Below are positions 34,216 through 45,927 of a stretch of 64,000 bases of DNA, piece by piece (position 1 is the first letter of the stretch; each line of letters starts with the position of its first letter). The DNA lies in the NCBI RefSeq assembly GCF_000091325.1, contig NC_014012.1:3061313-3125312 (forward strand), read 5' to 3'. Origin of the DNA: Shewanella violacea DSS12 (lineage in GTDB: Bacteria; Pseudomonadota; Gammaproteobacteria; Enterobacterales; Shewanellaceae). The notes below the pieces were generated by a model, which was not told the DNA's origin, did not search any database, and was given only the letters and a program-made list of their open reading frames with translations. Position numbers and translations under genes: made by a program.

Positions 34216-34242
34216 ACAAAAAAGGCGCCAGAGGCGCCTTTT
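34216..34242 (-). terminator. Terminator of the sdh-suc operon after sucD
   Basis: AAGGCGCC (34222-34229) pairs with GGCGCCTT (34233-34240) around AGA. On the minus strand a run of six T follows. Confidence 0.92.
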
Positions 34243-34259
34243 AAAACTGGAATGGCTAA

Positions 34260-35132
34260 TTACCAACCAGTTCTAGTACGTAGTGCTTTACCGATATCGG
34301 CAAGTGAACGAACTGTAGTTACGCCTGCAGCTTCAAGAGCGGCAAACTTATCTTCAGCAGTACCTTTACCACCAGCGATGATTGCGCCAGCATGACCCAT
34401 ACGCTTGCCTTCAGGTGCAGTAACACCGGCAATGTATGAAACAACAGGTTTAGTCACGTGAGCCTTAATGTACTCAGCTGCTTCTTCTTCAGCAGTACCA
34501 CCAATTTCACCAATCATAACAATCGCTTCGGTCTGTGGATCGTTCTGGAATAACTCAAGAACGTCGATGAAGTTAGTACCAGGAATTGGATCGCCACCGA
34601 TACCAACACAAGTAGACTGACCGAAACCTTCATCGGTAGTCTGCTTAACCGCTTCATAAGTCAGAGTACCTGAACGAGAAACGATACCGACTTTACCCGG
34701 CTTGTGGATGTGACCAGGCATGATACCAATCTTACACTCACCAGGAGTGATAACACCTGGACAGTTAGGACCGATCATACGCACGCCAGTCTCTTCAAGC
34801 TTAACTTTAACCTGAAGCATATCCAGAGTCGGGATGCCTTCGGTAATACAAACGATAAGCTCAATGCCACCGTCGATAGCTTCAAGAATGGCATCTTTAC
34901 AGAAAGGAGCTGGTACATAGATAACTGATGCTGTTGCGCCAGTTTGAGCTACTGCTTCTTTAACTGTGTTAAATACTGGCAGACCAAGATGAACTTTACC
35001 GCCTTTTCCTGGTGAAACACCACCAACCATCTGAGTACCGTAATCGATAGCTTGCTCAGAGTGGAATGTACCTTGACCGCCGGTAAAGCCCTGACAGATA
35101 ACTTTAGTATCTTTATTGATTAAGACAGACAT
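34260..35132 (-). CDS. sucD: Succinyl-CoA synthetase alpha subunit
   Basis: 290 residues: [20 protein letters not shown] at the start (CoA-binding fold), [19 protein letters not shown], and the phospho-histidine in [15 protein letters not shown]. It makes ATP/GTP from succinyl-CoA with SucC. The ATG overlaps the sucC stop (TAATG). Confidence 0.98.
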   Translation of the reverse strand: MSVLINKDTKVICQGFTGGQGTFHSEQAIDYGTQMVGGVSPGKGGKVHLGLPVFNTVKEAVAQTGATASVIYVPAPFCKDAILEAIDGGIELIVCITEGIPTLDMLQVKVKLEETGVRMIGPNCPGVITPGECKIGIMPGHIHKPGKVGIVSRSGTLTYEAVKQTTDEGFGQSTCVGIGGDPIPGTNFIDVLELFQNDPQTEAIVMIGEIGGTAEEEAAEYIKAHVTKPVVSYIAGVTAPEGKRMGHAGAIIAGGKGTAEDKFAALEAAGVTTVRSLADIGKALRTRTGW

Positions 35133-36298
35133 TATTTGCCCTCCGCAGCTTTAACAACTTGCTGAGCCGCGTCTGTAAGACTCGTGGCAGCGATGATATC
35201 GAGATCTGAACCAGCCAAAACTTCACGGCCAAGCTCTGCGTTAGTACCTTCAAGACGAACAACAACAGGAACGGTTACACCGACCTCTTTAACCGCACCG
35301 ATAATACCTTCAGCTATCATGTCACAACGCACGATACCACCGAAGATGTTAACCAATACTGCTTTAACGTTATCGTCAGATAGGATGATCTTGAACGCTT
35401 CAGCAACGCGCTCTTTAGTCGCTCCGCCGCCAACATCAAGGAAGTTAGCTGGATTGCCGCCGTGTAGGTTAACTATATCCATAGTTCCCATAGCAAGACC
35501 CGCGCCGTTAACCATACAGCCGACGTTTCCGTCTAGTGCTACATAGTTAAGCTCGAACTTAGCAGCATGTGCTTCACGAGCATCATCTTGTGATGGATCG
35601 TGCATGTCACGGATTTTAGGCTGACGGTACAAAGCGTTACCATCGATGCCAATTTTACCGTCGAGACAGTGAATGTTGCCTTCGGTGGTAATAACTAGCG
35701 GGTTAATCTCTAGAAGTGCGAAATCATGGTCTTCGAACATCTTAGCTAAGCCCATGAAGACTTTAGTGAACTGCTTCATCTGAGTCGGGTTTAGACCCAA
35801 CTTGAAGCCAAGATCACGTGCCTGGAATGGCTGAGGACCTGTCAATGGATCTATGATGGCCTTGTGGATCAACTCAGGCGTATTTTCAGCCACAGTCTCA
35901 ATATCCACACCACCTTCGGTAGAAGCCATGAATACCACACGACGTGAAGCACGATCGACAACGGCACCTAGGTACAATTCGTTGGCGATATCGGTGCAGC
36001 TTTCTACTAAAATTTTAGCTACTGGCTGACCCTTCGCATCTGTCTGGTAAGTCACCAGATTTTTACCTAACCAATGTTCGGCAAACGCTCTGATCTCGTC
36101 TTTAGAACCAGTAACTTTAACGCCACCCGCTTTACCACGGCCGCCTGCGTGTACTTGACACTTAACAACCCACATATCACCGCCAATATGGCCAGCAGCT
36201 TCTACAGCTTCTTGAGCTGTATCACATGCAAAACCTTCTGACACTGGTAAACCATATTCGGCAAAAAGAGCTTTTGCCTGATACTCATGCAAATTCAT
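35132..36298 (-). CDS. sucC: Succinyl-CoA synthetase beta subunit
   Basis: 388 residues, ATP-grasp enzyme beginning [19 protein letters not shown], with the nucleotide-binding [16 protein letters not shown] and [16 protein letters not shown]. It lies 111 nt after sucB, a gap long enough to hold an internal promoter or processing site, and is coupled to sucD. Confidence 0.98.
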   Translation of the reverse strand: MNLHEYQAKALFAEYGLPVSEGFACDTAQEAVEAAGHIGGDMWVVKCQVHAGGRGKAGGVKVTGSKDEIRAFAEHWLGKNLVTYQTDAKGQPVAKILVESCTDIANELYLGAVVDRASRRVVFMASTEGGVDIETVAENTPELIHKAIIDPLTGPQPFQARDLGFKLGLNPTQMKQFTKVFMGLAKMFEDHDFALLEINPLVITTEGNIHCLDGKIGIDGNALYRQPKIRDMHDPSQDDAREAHAAKFELNYVALDGNVGCMVNGAGLAMGTMDIVNLHGGNPANFLDVGGGATKERVAEAFKIILSDDNVKAVLVNIFGGIVRCDMIAEGIIGAVKEVGVTVPVVVRLEGTNAELGREVLAGSDLDIIAATSLTDAAQQVVKAAEGK

Positions 36299-36409
36299 GA
36301 TGATCTATCCATATACTTCAAATCAAATTTAACTGGCTCTTTAGGGCCAGTACGAGGGTAATACCAATCGCGCCCTAGGACGTGACTGGTATGGTGTCAC
36401 TGCAACTTT

Positions 36410-37600
36410 TTATAAATCTAACAGTAGACGAGTTGGATCTTCGAGGAAGTCCTTAATGGCAACCAAGAAGCCAACTGACTCACGACCATCGATAATACGG
36501 TGGTCGTAAGAAAGTGCTAGGTACATCATGGGTAGGATTTCAACCTGACCATTGACTGCCATTGGACGATCCTTGATGGCATGCATGCCCAAGATCGCGC
36601 TCTGTGGCAGGTTCAAAATTGGTGTAGACATCAATGAACCGAACACACCACCGTTAGTGATGGTGAAGTTACCACCCGTCATATCTTCAACGGTTAGTTT
36701 GCCGTCACGGCCCTTGATCGCCAATGCACGTACATTACGCTCGATATCGGCAAGGCTCATGGTGTCGGTATCACGCAATATCGGCGTAACCAGACCACGA
36801 GGAGTAGAAACCGCAATACTGATATCGAAATAATTGTGATAAACGATGTCATCGCCATCGATAGAGGCATTAACTTCAGGGAAGCGCTTCAGTGCTTCGG
36901 TCACGGCCTTGATGTAGAAAGACATGAAACCTAGACGCACGCCATGACGCTTCTCGAAGACTTCCTGATACTGCTTACGGATATCTTTAATAGGCTGCAT
37001 GTTGACTTCGTTAAACGTAGTCAGCATAGCGGTAGAGTTTTTAGCTTCCAGAAGACGTCTAGCAATCGTCTTGCGTAGGCGTGACATAGGCACACGCTTC
37101 TCGCTTCGTTCAGCCAGAGGCGCTACGGCAGCAGGAGCACTGGCCACTGGAGCCGGTGTCGCTTTTGCACTTTTAACGAAGGCTTCAACATCTTCCTTAG
37201 TGATACGTCCGCCAACGCCTGTGCCTTTAAGTTTAGTGGCATCCAGGTTATGTTCGGCGATAAGACGACGAACCGATGGGCTTAGTGCATCATTTGACTC
37301 ATCTGTCGCTTCAGGCGTTACGGCTTCAGCTTCGGCCTTAGTCACTTCCTGACCGGCAACTACACCAGCGATAAACTTGGCAATAACGGCTTCACCCAAA
37401 ACAGTGTCGCCCTCTTCAGCCAAAAACTCAGCGATTGAACCATCTTCAGGTGCAACCACTTCGAGTACAACTTTATCAGTCTCGATATCGACGAGGTTCT
37501 GATCTCGAGTGACTTGTTCGCCAGCTTTCACATGCCAAGTGGCAATGGTCGCATCGGCAACAGATTCTGGCAGTACGGGTACCTTAATTTCGATACTCAT
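36410..37600 (-). CDS. sucB: 2-oxoglutarate dehydrogenase E2, dihydrolipoyl succinyltransferase
   Basis: 396 residues: lipoyl domain with the lipoylated Lys in [10 protein letters not shown] (~43), an Ala/Val/Pro-rich linker, the peripheral-subunit-binding domain ([19 protein letters not shown], ~105-140) and the catalytic core ending in [15 protein letters not shown]. It transfers succinyl from lipoate to CoA. It follows sucA after 31 nt. E3 (lpd) is not in the window. Confidence 0.98.
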   Translation of the reverse strand: MSIEIKVPVLPESVADATIATWHVKAGEQVTRDQNLVDIETDKVVLEVVAPEDGSIAEFLAEEGDTVLGEAVIAKFIAGVVAGQEVTKAEAEAVTPEATDESNDALSPSVRRLIAEHNLDATKLKGTGVGGRITKEDVEAFVKSAKATPAPVASAPAAVAPLAERSEKRVPMSRLRKTIARRLLEAKNSTAMLTTFNEVNMQPIKDIRKQYQEVFEKRHGVRLGFMSFYIKAVTEALKRFPEVNASIDGDDIVYHNYFDISIAVSTPRGLVTPILRDTDTMSLADIERNVRALAIKGRDGKLTVEDMTGGNFTITNGGVFGSLMSTPILNLPQSAILGMHAIKDRPMAVNGQVEILPMMYLALSYDHRIIDGRESVGFLVAIKDFLEDPTRLLLDL

Positions 37601-37631
37601 TATGAGCTATCCTTTTTATAATTGTCTGTTA

Positions 37632-40454
37632 CTACAGTTTTAATGCTGTCTTGATCAAAGAGTCTTGCTGCTGAGCATGCAATGTAGGATAACCACATGC
37701 AGGTGCAGCTGATGCTTCACGACCGGCATAGGTTAACTCTGCACCAGCTGGGATTGCTCCCCAGAAATGATGCTGACTACAGTACCAGGCGCCCTGGTTT
37801 TGCGGCTCTTCCTGACACCAGACAAAATCTTTGACATGCTGGTATTGCGCTAATGTCTCTAACATCTCTTCACGAGGGAACGGATAAAGCTGCTCCACAC
37901 GGATAAGGGCGACATTAGTAATATTCTCTTTACGACGTCTCTCTAGTAGTTCGAAATAAACCTTACCACTACAGAAGACCACGCGATCTACCTTGTTGCT
38001 ATCTAGGCTGTCCATCTCAGGGATAACATTCTGGAATGTACCCTGTGCCAGCTCTTCCATGGTAGAAACAGCTAAGGGATGACGCAGCAAAGATTTAGGA
38101 GACATCACGATCAAAGGACGACGCATAGGACGTACAACCTGACGTCTGAGCATATGATAAACCTGAGCCGGTGTCGATGGTACGCAGACCTGCATATTGT
38201 GGTTGGCACATAATTGCAGGAAACGCTCCAGACGAGCACTGGAATGTTCAGGTCCTTGTCCTTCATAACCGTGTGGCAGCAACATAGTCAGACCACACAA
38301 ACGGCCCCACTTCTGCTCACCAGACGAGAGGAACTGATCGATAACCACTTGGGCACAGTTGGCAAAATCACCAAATTGAGCTTCCCATAGGGTCAATCCA
38401 CCCGGCTCCGCCGTGGCGTAACCGTATTCGAACGCCAGTACAGAGGCTTCTGATAAAACAGAATCGGTTAGATCAATCGGGCCTTGATCATCAGATATGT
38501 TACGTAACGGCATATAAGCCGATGCATCATTTTGATTGTGCAGTACTGCATGGCGATGGAAGAAGGTTCCACGACCCGAGTCCTGACCTGTGATACGGAT
38601 ACGTTTCTTGTCTTCGAGAATCGACGCGTAAGCCAAAGTCTCGGCGAAGCCCCAATCGAGCAACTTCTCACCTTTTGCCATCAGGGTGCGATCTTTATAG
38701 ATCTTAGCCACTCGAGATTGCAACTTGTGAGATTCAGGCACGTAACTGATCTTATTAGCAAGGTTCTGAATACGATCCATCGACATCTGAGCCGGATACT
38801 CTTCATCCCACTCTCTGTTGATGTAAGGTGACCAGTCGACAGAATGCAGTGTCATAGGACGCCATTCATCCACCACGCAATCACCGTGATCTAAGGCATC
38901 GCGATAATCGTTGATCATCCCAGTGACTTCATCGGCGGCCAAGGTATTCTCGGCAATCAGCTTATCGGCATAAATCTTACGCGGCGTAGGATGCTTCTTG
39001 ATCTTGGCATACATCAGCGGCTGAGTCGCACTCGGCTCATCGGCTTCGTTATGACCATGACGGCGATAACACACCAGATCGATAACTACATCACGCTTAA
39101 ATTCGTTACGATAGTCGACAGCTAACTGAGAGATGAAGACCACAGCCTCTGGATCATCGGCATTAACGTGGAAAATCGGCGCCTGTACCATCTTAGCAAT
39201 ATCGGTACAATATTCAGTTGAGCGTATATCGTCTTGATTCGAGGTGGTGAAACCTACCTGATTATTAATCACCAGACGTATGCTACCACCGACCTTGAAG
39301 CCGCGAGTCTGAGACATGTTGAATGTCTCTTGAACTATGCCCTGACCCGTAATCGCCGAATCACCATGAATGGTAATAGGCAAGACTTCTAGGCCATCAT
39401 CACAACCACGTCGATCTAGACGTGCACGTACCGAGCCCATAACAACTGGGTTAACGATCTCTAGGTGTGATGGGTTAAACGCAAGGGCTAGATGAACATT
39501 GCCACCAGGCGTCTTAAAATCGGAGGAGAAACCTTGGTGATACTTAACATCACCCGAACCGTTCAGTGCATCGCTATGCTTACCGGCGAATTCATCAAAC
39601 AACTCTGCAGGTTTCTTACCTAAGATATTAACCAGTAAGTTCAGACGACCGCGGTGAGCCATGCCCACGACGACCTCTTTGGTGCCGGCTTCGCCCGCGC
39701 GATAGATGATCTCGCGCATCATAGGAACTAGAGCATCGCCACCTTCGAGAGAGAAACGTTTTGCCCCTGGGAATTTGGCCCCTAAGTATTTCTCCATACC
39801 TTCTGCGGCGTTCAGGCCTCGAAGAATACGGGTCTTAGCGGTTTTGTCGTAATTAGCTCTACCTAAAGAAGGTTCTAACCTCTGCTGAATCCAGCGCTTC
39901 TCGTCAGTATCTATCATGTGCATGTATTCGGCACCGATAGAACCACAATATGTGGTCTTCAATGCGCTAATAAGATCCACCAGCTTCATGGTTTCGCCAC
40001 CATGAGCAAATGAACCTGTATTGAATTCACGCTGCATATCTTCGCTTGTTAAGCCATGGAAGGCTGGGTCAAGTTCAGAAACCTTGTCACGCTTCCACAG
40101 TTCCAGAGGGTCGAGATTTGCATTCTGGTGGCCACGGAATCGATGAGCATTGATCATCTGCAAGACTTTAACTTGCTTAGCGTCAACTTCAGGATCTGTC
40201 ACACGGGCCGAACCCTTATGACTTCCTTCGAGCGCTAAACTACGAAAATAATCACGTACTTTAGAGTGGGCAGCTTCGGGTACATCAGCCGATGCGCCAT
40301 TGGCATGAGGGAGGTTATCAAACACCACTTGCCAGTCTTCGGAAACAGACTGAGGGTCTTCTTGATAGGCTTCATACATCTCTTCTACATAGGTCGAATT
40401 AGCACCGTTAAGGTGTGATGATTCGAGCCAGGCTTTCATGATGCCTTGGTGCAT
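37632..40454 (-). CDS. sucA: 2-oxoglutarate dehydrogenase E1
   Basis: 940 residues from the ATG at 40454 (MHQGIMKAWLESSHL), with AAAGGAA upstream; a start five codons earlier at 40469 is possible but lacks an RBS. The ThDP/Mg region (HGDSAITGQGIVQET, NNQVGFTTS), VGMAHRGRLNLL and CYRRHGHNEADEPSATQP are typical. It decarboxylates 2-oxoglutarate and passes succinyl to E2. Confidence 0.98.
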   Translation of the reverse strand: MHQGIMKAWLESSHLNGANSTYVEEMYEAYQEDPQSVSEDWQVVFDNLPHANGASADVPEAAHSKVRDYFRSLALEGSHKGSARVTDPEVDAKQVKVLQMINAHRFRGHQNANLDPLELWKRDKVSELDPAFHGLTSEDMQREFNTGSFAHGGETMKLVDLISALKTTYCGSIGAEYMHMIDTDEKRWIQQRLEPSLGRANYDKTAKTRILRGLNAAEGMEKYLGAKFPGAKRFSLEGGDALVPMMREIIYRAGEAGTKEVVVGMAHRGRLNLLVNILGKKPAELFDEFAGKHSDALNGSGDVKYHQGFSSDFKTPGGNVHLALAFNPSHLEIVNPVVMGSVRARLDRRGCDDGLEVLPITIHGDSAITGQGIVQETFNMSQTRGFKVGGSIRLVINNQVGFTTSNQDDIRSTEYCTDIAKMVQAPIFHVNADDPEAVVFISQLAVDYRNEFKRDVVIDLVCYRRHGHNEADEPSATQPLMYAKIKKHPTPRKIYADKLIAENTLAADEVTGMINDYRDALDHGDCVVDEWRPMTLHSVDWSPYINREWDEEYPAQMSMDRIQNLANKISYVPESHKLQSRVAKIYKDRTLMAKGEKLLDWGFAETLAYASILEDKKRIRITGQDSGRGTFFHRHAVLHNQNDASAYMPLRNISDDQGPIDLTDSVLSEASVLAFEYGYATAEPGGLTLWEAQFGDFANCAQVVIDQFLSSGEQKWGRLCGLTMLLPHGYEGQGPEHSSARLERFLQLCANHNMQVCVPSTPAQVYHMLRRQVVRPMRRPLIVMSPKSLLRHPLAVSTMEELAQGTFQNVIPEMDSLDSNKVDRVVFCSGKVYFELLERRRKENITNVALIRVEQLYPFPREEMLETLAQYQHVKDFVWCQEEPQNQGAWYCSQHHFWGAIPAGAELTYAGREASAAPACGYPTLHAQQQDSLIKTALKL

Positions 40455-40615
40455 TTCTATTCCTTTCAAACTTTATACACGTTTTTAGCCGAAGTTTTTA
40501 GATGCACCCTTCGTCGAAGATACAAGTGTAGAGTGACGAGAGGTACACAGTTCTTGCCGCCCTAGAAATTCTAATGTTCCAGATTTCACGGCATTTTGTA
40601 GTTCCGTTACACAAA

Positions 40616-40643
40616 GAGCCACTTTTCCACAGAGAAGTGGCTC
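40616..40643 (-). terminator. Hairpin between sdhB and sucA
   Basis: GAGCCACTT (40616-40624) pairs with AAGTGGCTC (40635-40643) around 10 nt; a short TTTGTGT tail follows on the minus strand. It begins 45 nt after sdhB in a ~230-nt gap, and could partially terminate or protect the sdh message before suc. Confidence 0.55.
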
Positions 40644-40687
40644 AATTCGAGCTATCTAATTATTACTATTAGCTCTTTGTCCTGCAT

Positions 40688-41395
40688 TTACACTGCTCTC
40701 TTCAGCAACATGGACTTAATGTGTCCAATTGCCTTAGTCGGATTGAGTCCCTTAGGACATACATCCACGCAGTTCATGATGCCATGGCAGCGGAATACGC
40801 TGTAGGCGTCATCGAGCTCCGATAAACGCTCTTCGGTTGCTGTGTCACGGCTATCGATTAGGAAGCGATAGGCATGTAACAAGCCGCTTGGACCGATGAA
40901 CTTATCAGGGTTCCACCAAAAAGATGGACAAGCGGTAGAACAACAAGCACACATAATACACTCATATAAACCATCTAAGTGTTCACGTTCCTCAGGTGAT
41001 TGCAGATGTTCACGCGCAGGCGTTTTCTCATCGTTAATCAGATAGGGCTTGATCTTCTCATACTGAGTGTAGAACTGAGACAGGTCTACAATTATGTCAC
41101 GAACAACTGGCATTCCAGGCAGTGGTCTAATCTCGATTTTCTTACCCTTGAAGGTAGAAACTGGCGTGATACAGGCCAGACCGTTCTTGCCATTCATGTT
41201 TAGGCCATCTGAGCCACAAACACCTTCACGACATGAACGACGAAATGCCAAAGTAGGATCTTGCTCTTTCAACAATATCAGTGCATCAAGGACCATCATA
41301 TCGGTACCTTCAGCAACGTCTAATGTGTAATCCTTCATATACGGCTTAGCGTCTACATCGGGATTATAGCGATAAACTGCGATATTCAAATTCAT
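40688..41395 (-). CDS. sdhB: Succinate dehydrogenase iron-sulfur subunit
   Basis: 235 residues with the three cluster motifs in order: [2Fe-2S] in SCREGVCGSDGLNMNG, [4Fe-4S] in CIMCACCSTACP and [3Fe-4S] in CHGIMNCVDVCPKGLNP. It links the SdhA flavin to quinone in SdhCD. It follows sdhA by 12 nt. Confidence 0.98.
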   Translation of the reverse strand: MNLNIAVYRYNPDVDAKPYMKDYTLDVAEGTDMMVLDALILLKEQDPTLAFRRSCREGVCGSDGLNMNGKNGLACITPVSTFKGKKIEIRPLPGMPVVRDIIVDLSQFYTQYEKIKPYLINDEKTPAREHLQSPEEREHLDGLYECIMCACCSTACPSFWWNPDKFIGPSGLLHAYRFLIDSRDTATEERLSELDDAYSVFRCHGIMNCVDVCPKGLNPTKAIGHIKSMLLKRAV

Positions 41396-41407
41396 CTCTG
41401 TATCTCC

Positions 41408-43174
41408 TTAGTAGGTACGCTTGATCGGTGGGAAGGCTGCACGAAGCTTAGGCTCCATGTTAACCGCACGACGATCCATTGTTTCAGTAACTGGGTCAAA
41501 CAGGCTGTGACACAACCAGTTCTCATCATCACGATCGAGGAAATCTTCACGTGAATGCGCACCACGGCTCTCAGTACGGAAGTTAGCAGCATAAGCCGTC
41601 GCAATAGCTGTCGCCATCAAGTTATCCAGCTCTAAACATTCAATACGCTGGGTATTGAACTCTTTCGAATTATCCGAAAGCTTAGCATTGGCCAGACGTT
41701 CACGAATTTGCTTCAACTCTGCCAGACCTTCGGCCATAGAGTCACCACGGCGGAATACGGAGAAGTTAAGCTGCATACAAAGCTGTAAGTCTTTACGGAT
41801 CTGTACCGGGTCTTCACCGTCTTTGTTGCTTTCCCAGCGATTTAGACGTGCTAGAGACGCATCGATGTCGGCATCAGTCGCATCTTTAGGATTAGGAGTC
41901 TCATCCAGGGCTTTACCCAGATGCTGACCCGCTGCACGACCAAATACTACTAAATCCAGTAATGAGTTACCACCTAAACGGTTAGCGCCGTGTACCGATA
42001 CACAGGCAATCTCACCGACGGCAAATAAACCTATTACATCACTCTCTGAACCATCTTCACTCTTACGAATGACTTGGCCACTCACTTTAGCAGGCAGACC
42101 ACCCATCATGTAATGACACGTTGGTAGTACAGGGATAGGACCATCGGCCGGATCGATATGGGCAAACGTACGAGATAACTCGCACACACCAGGAAGACGC
42201 GCTTCCAGTGTCTCTTTGCCTAAGTGATCCAGCTTGAGTAGCAAGTGCGGACCTAAAGGACCGTCCAGACCACGACCTTCACGAATCTCGGTCATCATAG
42301 AACGTGCAACCACGTCACGTGATGCCAAATCTTTCGCGTTAGGCGCATAACGTTCCATGAAACGTTCGCCGTCTTTGTTCAGTAGATATCCGCCTTCACC
42401 ACGACAACCTTCGGTCACCAGTACACCGGCTCCCGCGATTCCCGTTGGATGGAACTGCCACATCTCCATATCTTGCATCTGCACGCCAGCACGCATTGCC
42501 ATGCCGACACCGTCGCCAGTATTAATATGCGCGTTAGTAGTCGATGCATAGATGCGACCGGCGCCGCCTGTAGCGAGTACGGTAGCCTTGGCCTTGAAAT
42601 AAACGATTTCACCACTTTCGATATCGATAGCGGTACAACCGACAATCACGCCGTCTTCGTTCTTCACTAAATCCAGTGCATACCACTCGGAGAATACTTG
42701 TGTTTTATGCTTAACATTTTGCTGGTAAAGACAATGTAGCAGCGCATGACCAGTACGGTCGGCTGCAGCTGCAGTACGAGCCGCTTGCTCACCACCGAAG
42801 TTTCTTGACTGACCACCGAACGGACGCTGGTATATCTTGCCGTTCTCGAAACGAGAGAAAGGCAGACCCATATGCTCCAGCTCGATTACCGCCTCGGGAC
42901 CAGTTTTACACATGAATTCGATCGCTTCTTGGTCACCGATAAAATCGGAACCTTTAACCGTATCGTACATGTGCTGTTCCCAATGATCTTCATGGGCATT
43001 ACCTAAGGCTACTGTGATGCCACCTTGGGCCGAAACCGTATGAGAACGAGTCGGAAACACTTTAGATAAAAGCGCACAGCTCTTACCTTCTTTAGAAATC
43101 TGTAATGCTGCTCGCATACCTGCGCCACCGGCACCGATCACGACCACATCAAATTCGCGTACTGGAATACTCAC
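41408..43174 (-). CDS. sdhA: Succinate dehydrogenase flavoprotein subunit
   Basis: 588 residues: FAD motif [14 protein letters not shown], the flavinylated His in [21 protein letters not shown] and [18 protein letters not shown]. It oxidises succinate to fumarate on the inner face of the membrane. It directly abuts sdhD. Confidence 0.98.
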   Translation of the reverse strand: MSIPVREFDVVVIGAGGAGMRAALQISKEGKSCALLSKVFPTRSHTVSAQGGITVALGNAHEDHWEQHMYDTVKGSDFIGDQEAIEFMCKTGPEAVIELEHMGLPFSRFENGKIYQRPFGGQSRNFGGEQAARTAAAADRTGHALLHCLYQQNVKHKTQVFSEWYALDLVKNEDGVIVGCTAIDIESGEIVYFKAKATVLATGGAGRIYASTTNAHINTGDGVGMAMRAGVQMQDMEMWQFHPTGIAGAGVLVTEGCRGEGGYLLNKDGERFMERYAPNAKDLASRDVVARSMMTEIREGRGLDGPLGPHLLLKLDHLGKETLEARLPGVCELSRTFAHIDPADGPIPVLPTCHYMMGGLPAKVSGQVIRKSEDGSESDVIGLFAVGEIACVSVHGANRLGGNSLLDLVVFGRAAGQHLGKALDETPNPKDATDADIDASLARLNRWESNKDGEDPVQIRKDLQLCMQLNFSVFRRGDSMAEGLAELKQIRERLANAKLSDNSKEFNTQRIECLELDNLMATAIATAYAANFRTESRGAHSREDFLDRDDENWLCHSLFDPVTETMDRRAVNMEPKLRAAFPPIKRTY

Positions 43175-43522
43175 TTAAACACCCCACACAATTAAAATGC
43201 CTGCAGCCAAATAAGAGAAGGCTGCTACGACAACAACAAACTGAAGTAAACCACGAAGCATTAACGGCTTAACGTAATCTGTTAGCACCTGCCAGACACC
43301 GATCCAAGCGTGGATCAGAATCGCGACTAAAGCGAGCAGTGTGAATACTTTCATCGGCAGAGCGCTGAACAAGCCATGCCATGCGTCGTAGGTTAGTGGA
43401 GAGCTAAGGGCAATAAATCCAACCACAAAAATAGTGTATAGGGCTAAAATGATTGCGCTTGCGCGTATTAGAATAAAATCATGAACACCACTGCGTCCAA
43501 GACTCGCTGCATTAGTTACCAT
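43175..43522 (-). CDS. sdhD: Succinate dehydrogenase membrane anchor
   Basis: 115 residues from the ATG at 43522, which overlaps the sdhC stop by 7 nt; the frame runs on to 43612 but that part lies inside sdhC. Three membrane helices; [16 protein letters not shown] carries the haem-ligand His and the quinone-site Tyr. Cytochrome b556 partner of SdhC. Confidence 0.95.
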   Translation of the reverse strand: MVTNAASLGRSGVHDFILIRASAIILALYTIFVVGFIALSSPLTYDAWHGLFSALPMKVFTLLALVAILIHAWIGVWQVLTDYVKPLMLRGLLQFVVVVAAFSYLAAGILIVWGV

Positions 43523-43890
43523 ACCCAAACCCCTACTATGATAGAAAACGCAAATGACAGTGCAAATGCGGCTTTTGCCGAAGCGATACCAGCTGGCAAC
43601 TCTTCCCAACAACCGGCGTCCATTATCAGATGACGTATGCCAACGATAAGGTGATAACCCAGTGCGGTAAGAATTCCCCAGATGACAAACTTAACCAGCA
43701 AGTTATCAAAAAGAGATTGTACGCCGGCGAAACTCTCTGGTGATGCTAAAGATTCACTCAGCAACCAGATGAGAATGCCAACAGCAAATAGCATGATGAC
43801 ACCGGATACACGGTGGAGGATAGACGCGATCGCTGTTGCAGGAAAGCGTATGGTCTGCAGATCTAGATGGACAGGTCTTTGCTTTTTCAC
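43516..43890 (-). CDS. sdhC: Succinate dehydrogenase cytochrome b556 subunit
   Basis: 124 residues, three membrane helices. [13 protein letters not shown] has the Ser and Arg of the quinone site and [12 protein letters not shown] the haem-ligand His. First gene of the sdhCDAB-sucABCD run, divergent from gltA. Confidence 0.97.
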   Translation of the reverse strand: MKKQRPVHLDLQTIRFPATAIASILHRVSGVIMLFAVGILIWLLSESLASPESFAGVQSLFDNLLVKFVIWGILTALGYHLIVGIRHLIMDAGCWEELPAGIASAKAAFALSFAFSIIVGVWVW

Positions 43891-44311
43891 GTTCTGCTCA
43901 CTCTGCTCAATTGAGCTATATTTTTGTTATACGAAGCGCTTTTGCTCAAACATTAAACTGTGAATAAAACCACACTAAGATGTCATTACAAAAGAAAAGT
44001 TTAAACAGACGTTTAACGCTTTTATCAAGTTACTAATGAAGTGCTCTCTAAATGGCAATGTCTGTCGCTCTTCTGAGCTGAAGCAAGTATACGCGCGGCA
44101 AATGTCAAATACAAACATCACATTATGCAAATATTGTTTTTTTGGTAAAAAATCTGCCAAGTACCTGTTCTCCTATGGGGTTTAGGCACAATAAGGCCTT
44201 GGTCAACGAAATTAAAACGCTTATTTAAATTGAAATGTGATCTAGATTCACTGTAAGGTACAGGCGTTTGATAAGCCGCACTCACATAAGAATGAAGTAA
44301 GGAGAACGGGT
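43891..44311. promoter_or_regulatory. Divergent sdhC / gltA control region with a CRP-like half site
   Basis: About 420 AT-rich bases holding both promoters. AAATGTGATCTAGAT (44233-44247) is identical to the left part of the CRP consensus, but the right arm TCACT is displaced by one base (spacing 7, not 6). It lies 60 bp before the gltA start. CRP or ArcA control of this region is usual in relatives; this site alone does not prove it. No small gene is convincing. Confidence 0.4.
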
Positions 44312-45604
44312 ATGGCTAAAAATATAGCCAAGTTGGAACTTCCAGGGAATGAATCAATCGATCTGCCAATAAAAAAAGGCACGGCAGGATTCGATGTCAT
44401 CGACATCAGTAAATTAGGTAGTAAGGGTTACTTTACATTCGATCCAGGATTTCTCGCGACAGCCTCCTGCGAATCTGCGATTACCTATATCGATGGCGCA
44501 CAAGGGATACTGCTTCACCGCGGATACCCTATTGGTGAACTTGCCGTAAATTCAGATTATTTAGATCTGTGTTATTTGCTGCTGTACGGAGAGCTTCCAA
44601 CAAAAATTCAGTATGAACAGTTTGTTCATACTGTTAAAAACCACACCATGGTTAACGAGCAATTAGTCGCCTTCTTTAGAGGTTTCAGACGTGATGCTCA
44701 CCCAATGGCAATGTTATGTGGTGTTACAGGTGCACTTTCTGCATTTTACCAAGATTCACTAGATGTTAACGATGAGCGTCACCGCGAAATTGCCGCCTTC
44801 CGTCTAGTATCTAAGATGCCGACAATTGCCGCCATGTGTTACAAGTACTCGATCGGCCAGCCATTCGTGTATCCACGTAATGACTTGAGCTACGCGGGTA
44901 ACTTCCTCAGCATGATGTTTGCTGTGCCATGTGAAGAATACAAGGTTAATCCGATTGTTGAACAAGCCATGGATCGCATCTTTATTCTGCATGCGGATCA
45001 TGAGCAAAACGCGTCGACATCGACAGTACGTCTGGCAGGTTCTTCAGGTGCTAACCCATTTGCATGTATTGCAGCGGGTATTGCATCACTTTGGGGCCCC
45101 GCTCACGGCGGCGCTAACGAAGCGTGTTTGAACATGCTCGAAGAGATTGGCACTGTGGATCGTATCCCAGAGTTCATCGCTCGTGCTAAAGACAAGGAAG
45201 ATCCTTTCCGCCTGATGGGCTTCGGACATCGCGTGTATAAGAACTTCGACCCTCGCGCTAAAGTCATGCGTGAAACTTGTCATGAAGTTCTTAAAGAACT
45301 TAATGTTAACGACCCACTGCTCGATGTTGCCATGGAACTCGAACGTATTGCCCTTGAAGATGATTATTTCGTCTCTAAGAAGCTATATCCAAACGTCGAT
45401 TTTTACTCAGGCATCATCATGAAGGCTATCGGTATTCCGACTAGCATGTTCACTGTACTGTTCGCCCTTGCGCGTACAGTTGGTTGGATTGCTCATTGGA
45501 AAGAGATGTTGGATCAACCTGGTCATAAGATCAGTCGTCCACGTCAATTATATACCGGCGCACCTGAGCGCTCTTTTGTCTCACAAGACAAACGTGAATC
45601 TTAA
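44312..45604 (+). CDS. gltA: Citrate synthase (type II, hexameric)
   Basis: 430 residues. Conserved [36 protein letters not shown] with a catalytic His, and [17 protein letters not shown] with the second. AAGGAG stands before the ATG. It condenses acetyl-CoA and oxaloacetate. Its last ~40 codons and terminator are duplicated just downstream. Confidence 0.98.
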   Translation: MAKNIAKLELPGNESIDLPIKKGTAGFDVIDISKLGSKGYFTFDPGFLATASCESAITYIDGAQGILLHRGYPIGELAVNSDYLDLCYLLLYGELPTKIQYEQFVHTVKNHTMVNEQLVAFFRGFRRDAHPMAMLCGVTGALSAFYQDSLDVNDERHREIAAFRLVSKMPTIAAMCYKYSIGQPFVYPRNDLSYAGNFLSMMFAVPCEEYKVNPIVEQAMDRIFILHADHEQNASTSTVRLAGSSGANPFACIAAGIASLWGPAHGGANEACLNMLEEIGTVDRIPEFIARAKDKEDPFRLMGFGHRVYKNFDPRAKVMRETCHEVLKELNVNDPLLDVAMELERIALEDDYFVSKKLYPNVDFYSGIIMKAIGIPTSMFTVLFALARTVGWIAHWKEMLDQPGHKISRPRQLYTGAPERSFVSQDKRES

Positions 45605-45646
45605 CGTCTCTATGACCTAGGACTTAAAACCTAGGAAATAAGAACT

Positions 45647-45675
45647 AAAAAAGGCACTCATCGAGTGCCTTTTTT
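45647..45675. terminator. Terminator of gltA, first copy
   Basis: GGCACT (45653-45658) pairs with AGTGCC (45664-45669), with A's before and six T's after, so it can work in both directions. Confidence 0.93.
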
Positions 45676-45732
45676 ATTACCCGCTCCCACCATGTTCACC
45701 CTGTTATGGTTCACCCTTTCACTTACACTTGA

Positions 45733-45853
45733 TTGGATTGCTCATTGGAAAGAGATGTTGGATCAACCTGGTCATAAGATCAGTCGTCCACGTCAATTAT
45801 ATACCGGCGCACCTGAGCGCTCTTTTGTCTCACAAGACAAACGTGAATCTTAA
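45733..45853 (+). pseudogene. Duplicated gltA C-terminal fragment
   Basis: The frame encodes [16 protein letters not shown] through the authentic C-terminus SQDKRES and stop, identical in sequence to the end of gltA. It lacks the rest of the enzyme. It can be read as the tail of a 62-codon frame opening at 45665, whose first 22 codons are unrelated. Not expected to be functional. Confidence 0.9.
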
Positions 45854-45895
45854 CGTCTCTATGACCTAGAACTTAAAACCTAGGAAATAAGAACT

Positions 45896-45924
45896 AAAAA
45901 AGGCACTCATCGAGTGCCTTTTTT
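45896..45924. terminator. Terminator, second (duplicated) copy, between gltA fragment and the lipoprotein gene
   Basis: Same stem as the first copy (GGCACT 45902-45907, AGTGCC 45913-45918) with A's and T's on the two sides. It can serve the minus-strand lipoprotein gene that ends at 45928. Confidence 0.9.
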
Positions 45925-45927
45925 CTT

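Larger units (their letters stand above)
45484..45924. repeat. Direct repeat of the gltA 3' end and terminator (~190 bp, offset 249)
   Basis: 45484-45673 is repeated at 45733-45922 with only about one mismatch, separated by ~60 bp of other sequence. Each copy holds the last ~40 codons, the stop, the post-stop TTAACGTCTCTATGACC and the terminator hairpin. Confidence 0.97.

Noticed and set aside
45665..45853. Independent 62-residue gene
   Set aside because: Its last ~40 codons are an exact copy of the gltA C-terminus and its first part covers the terminator.
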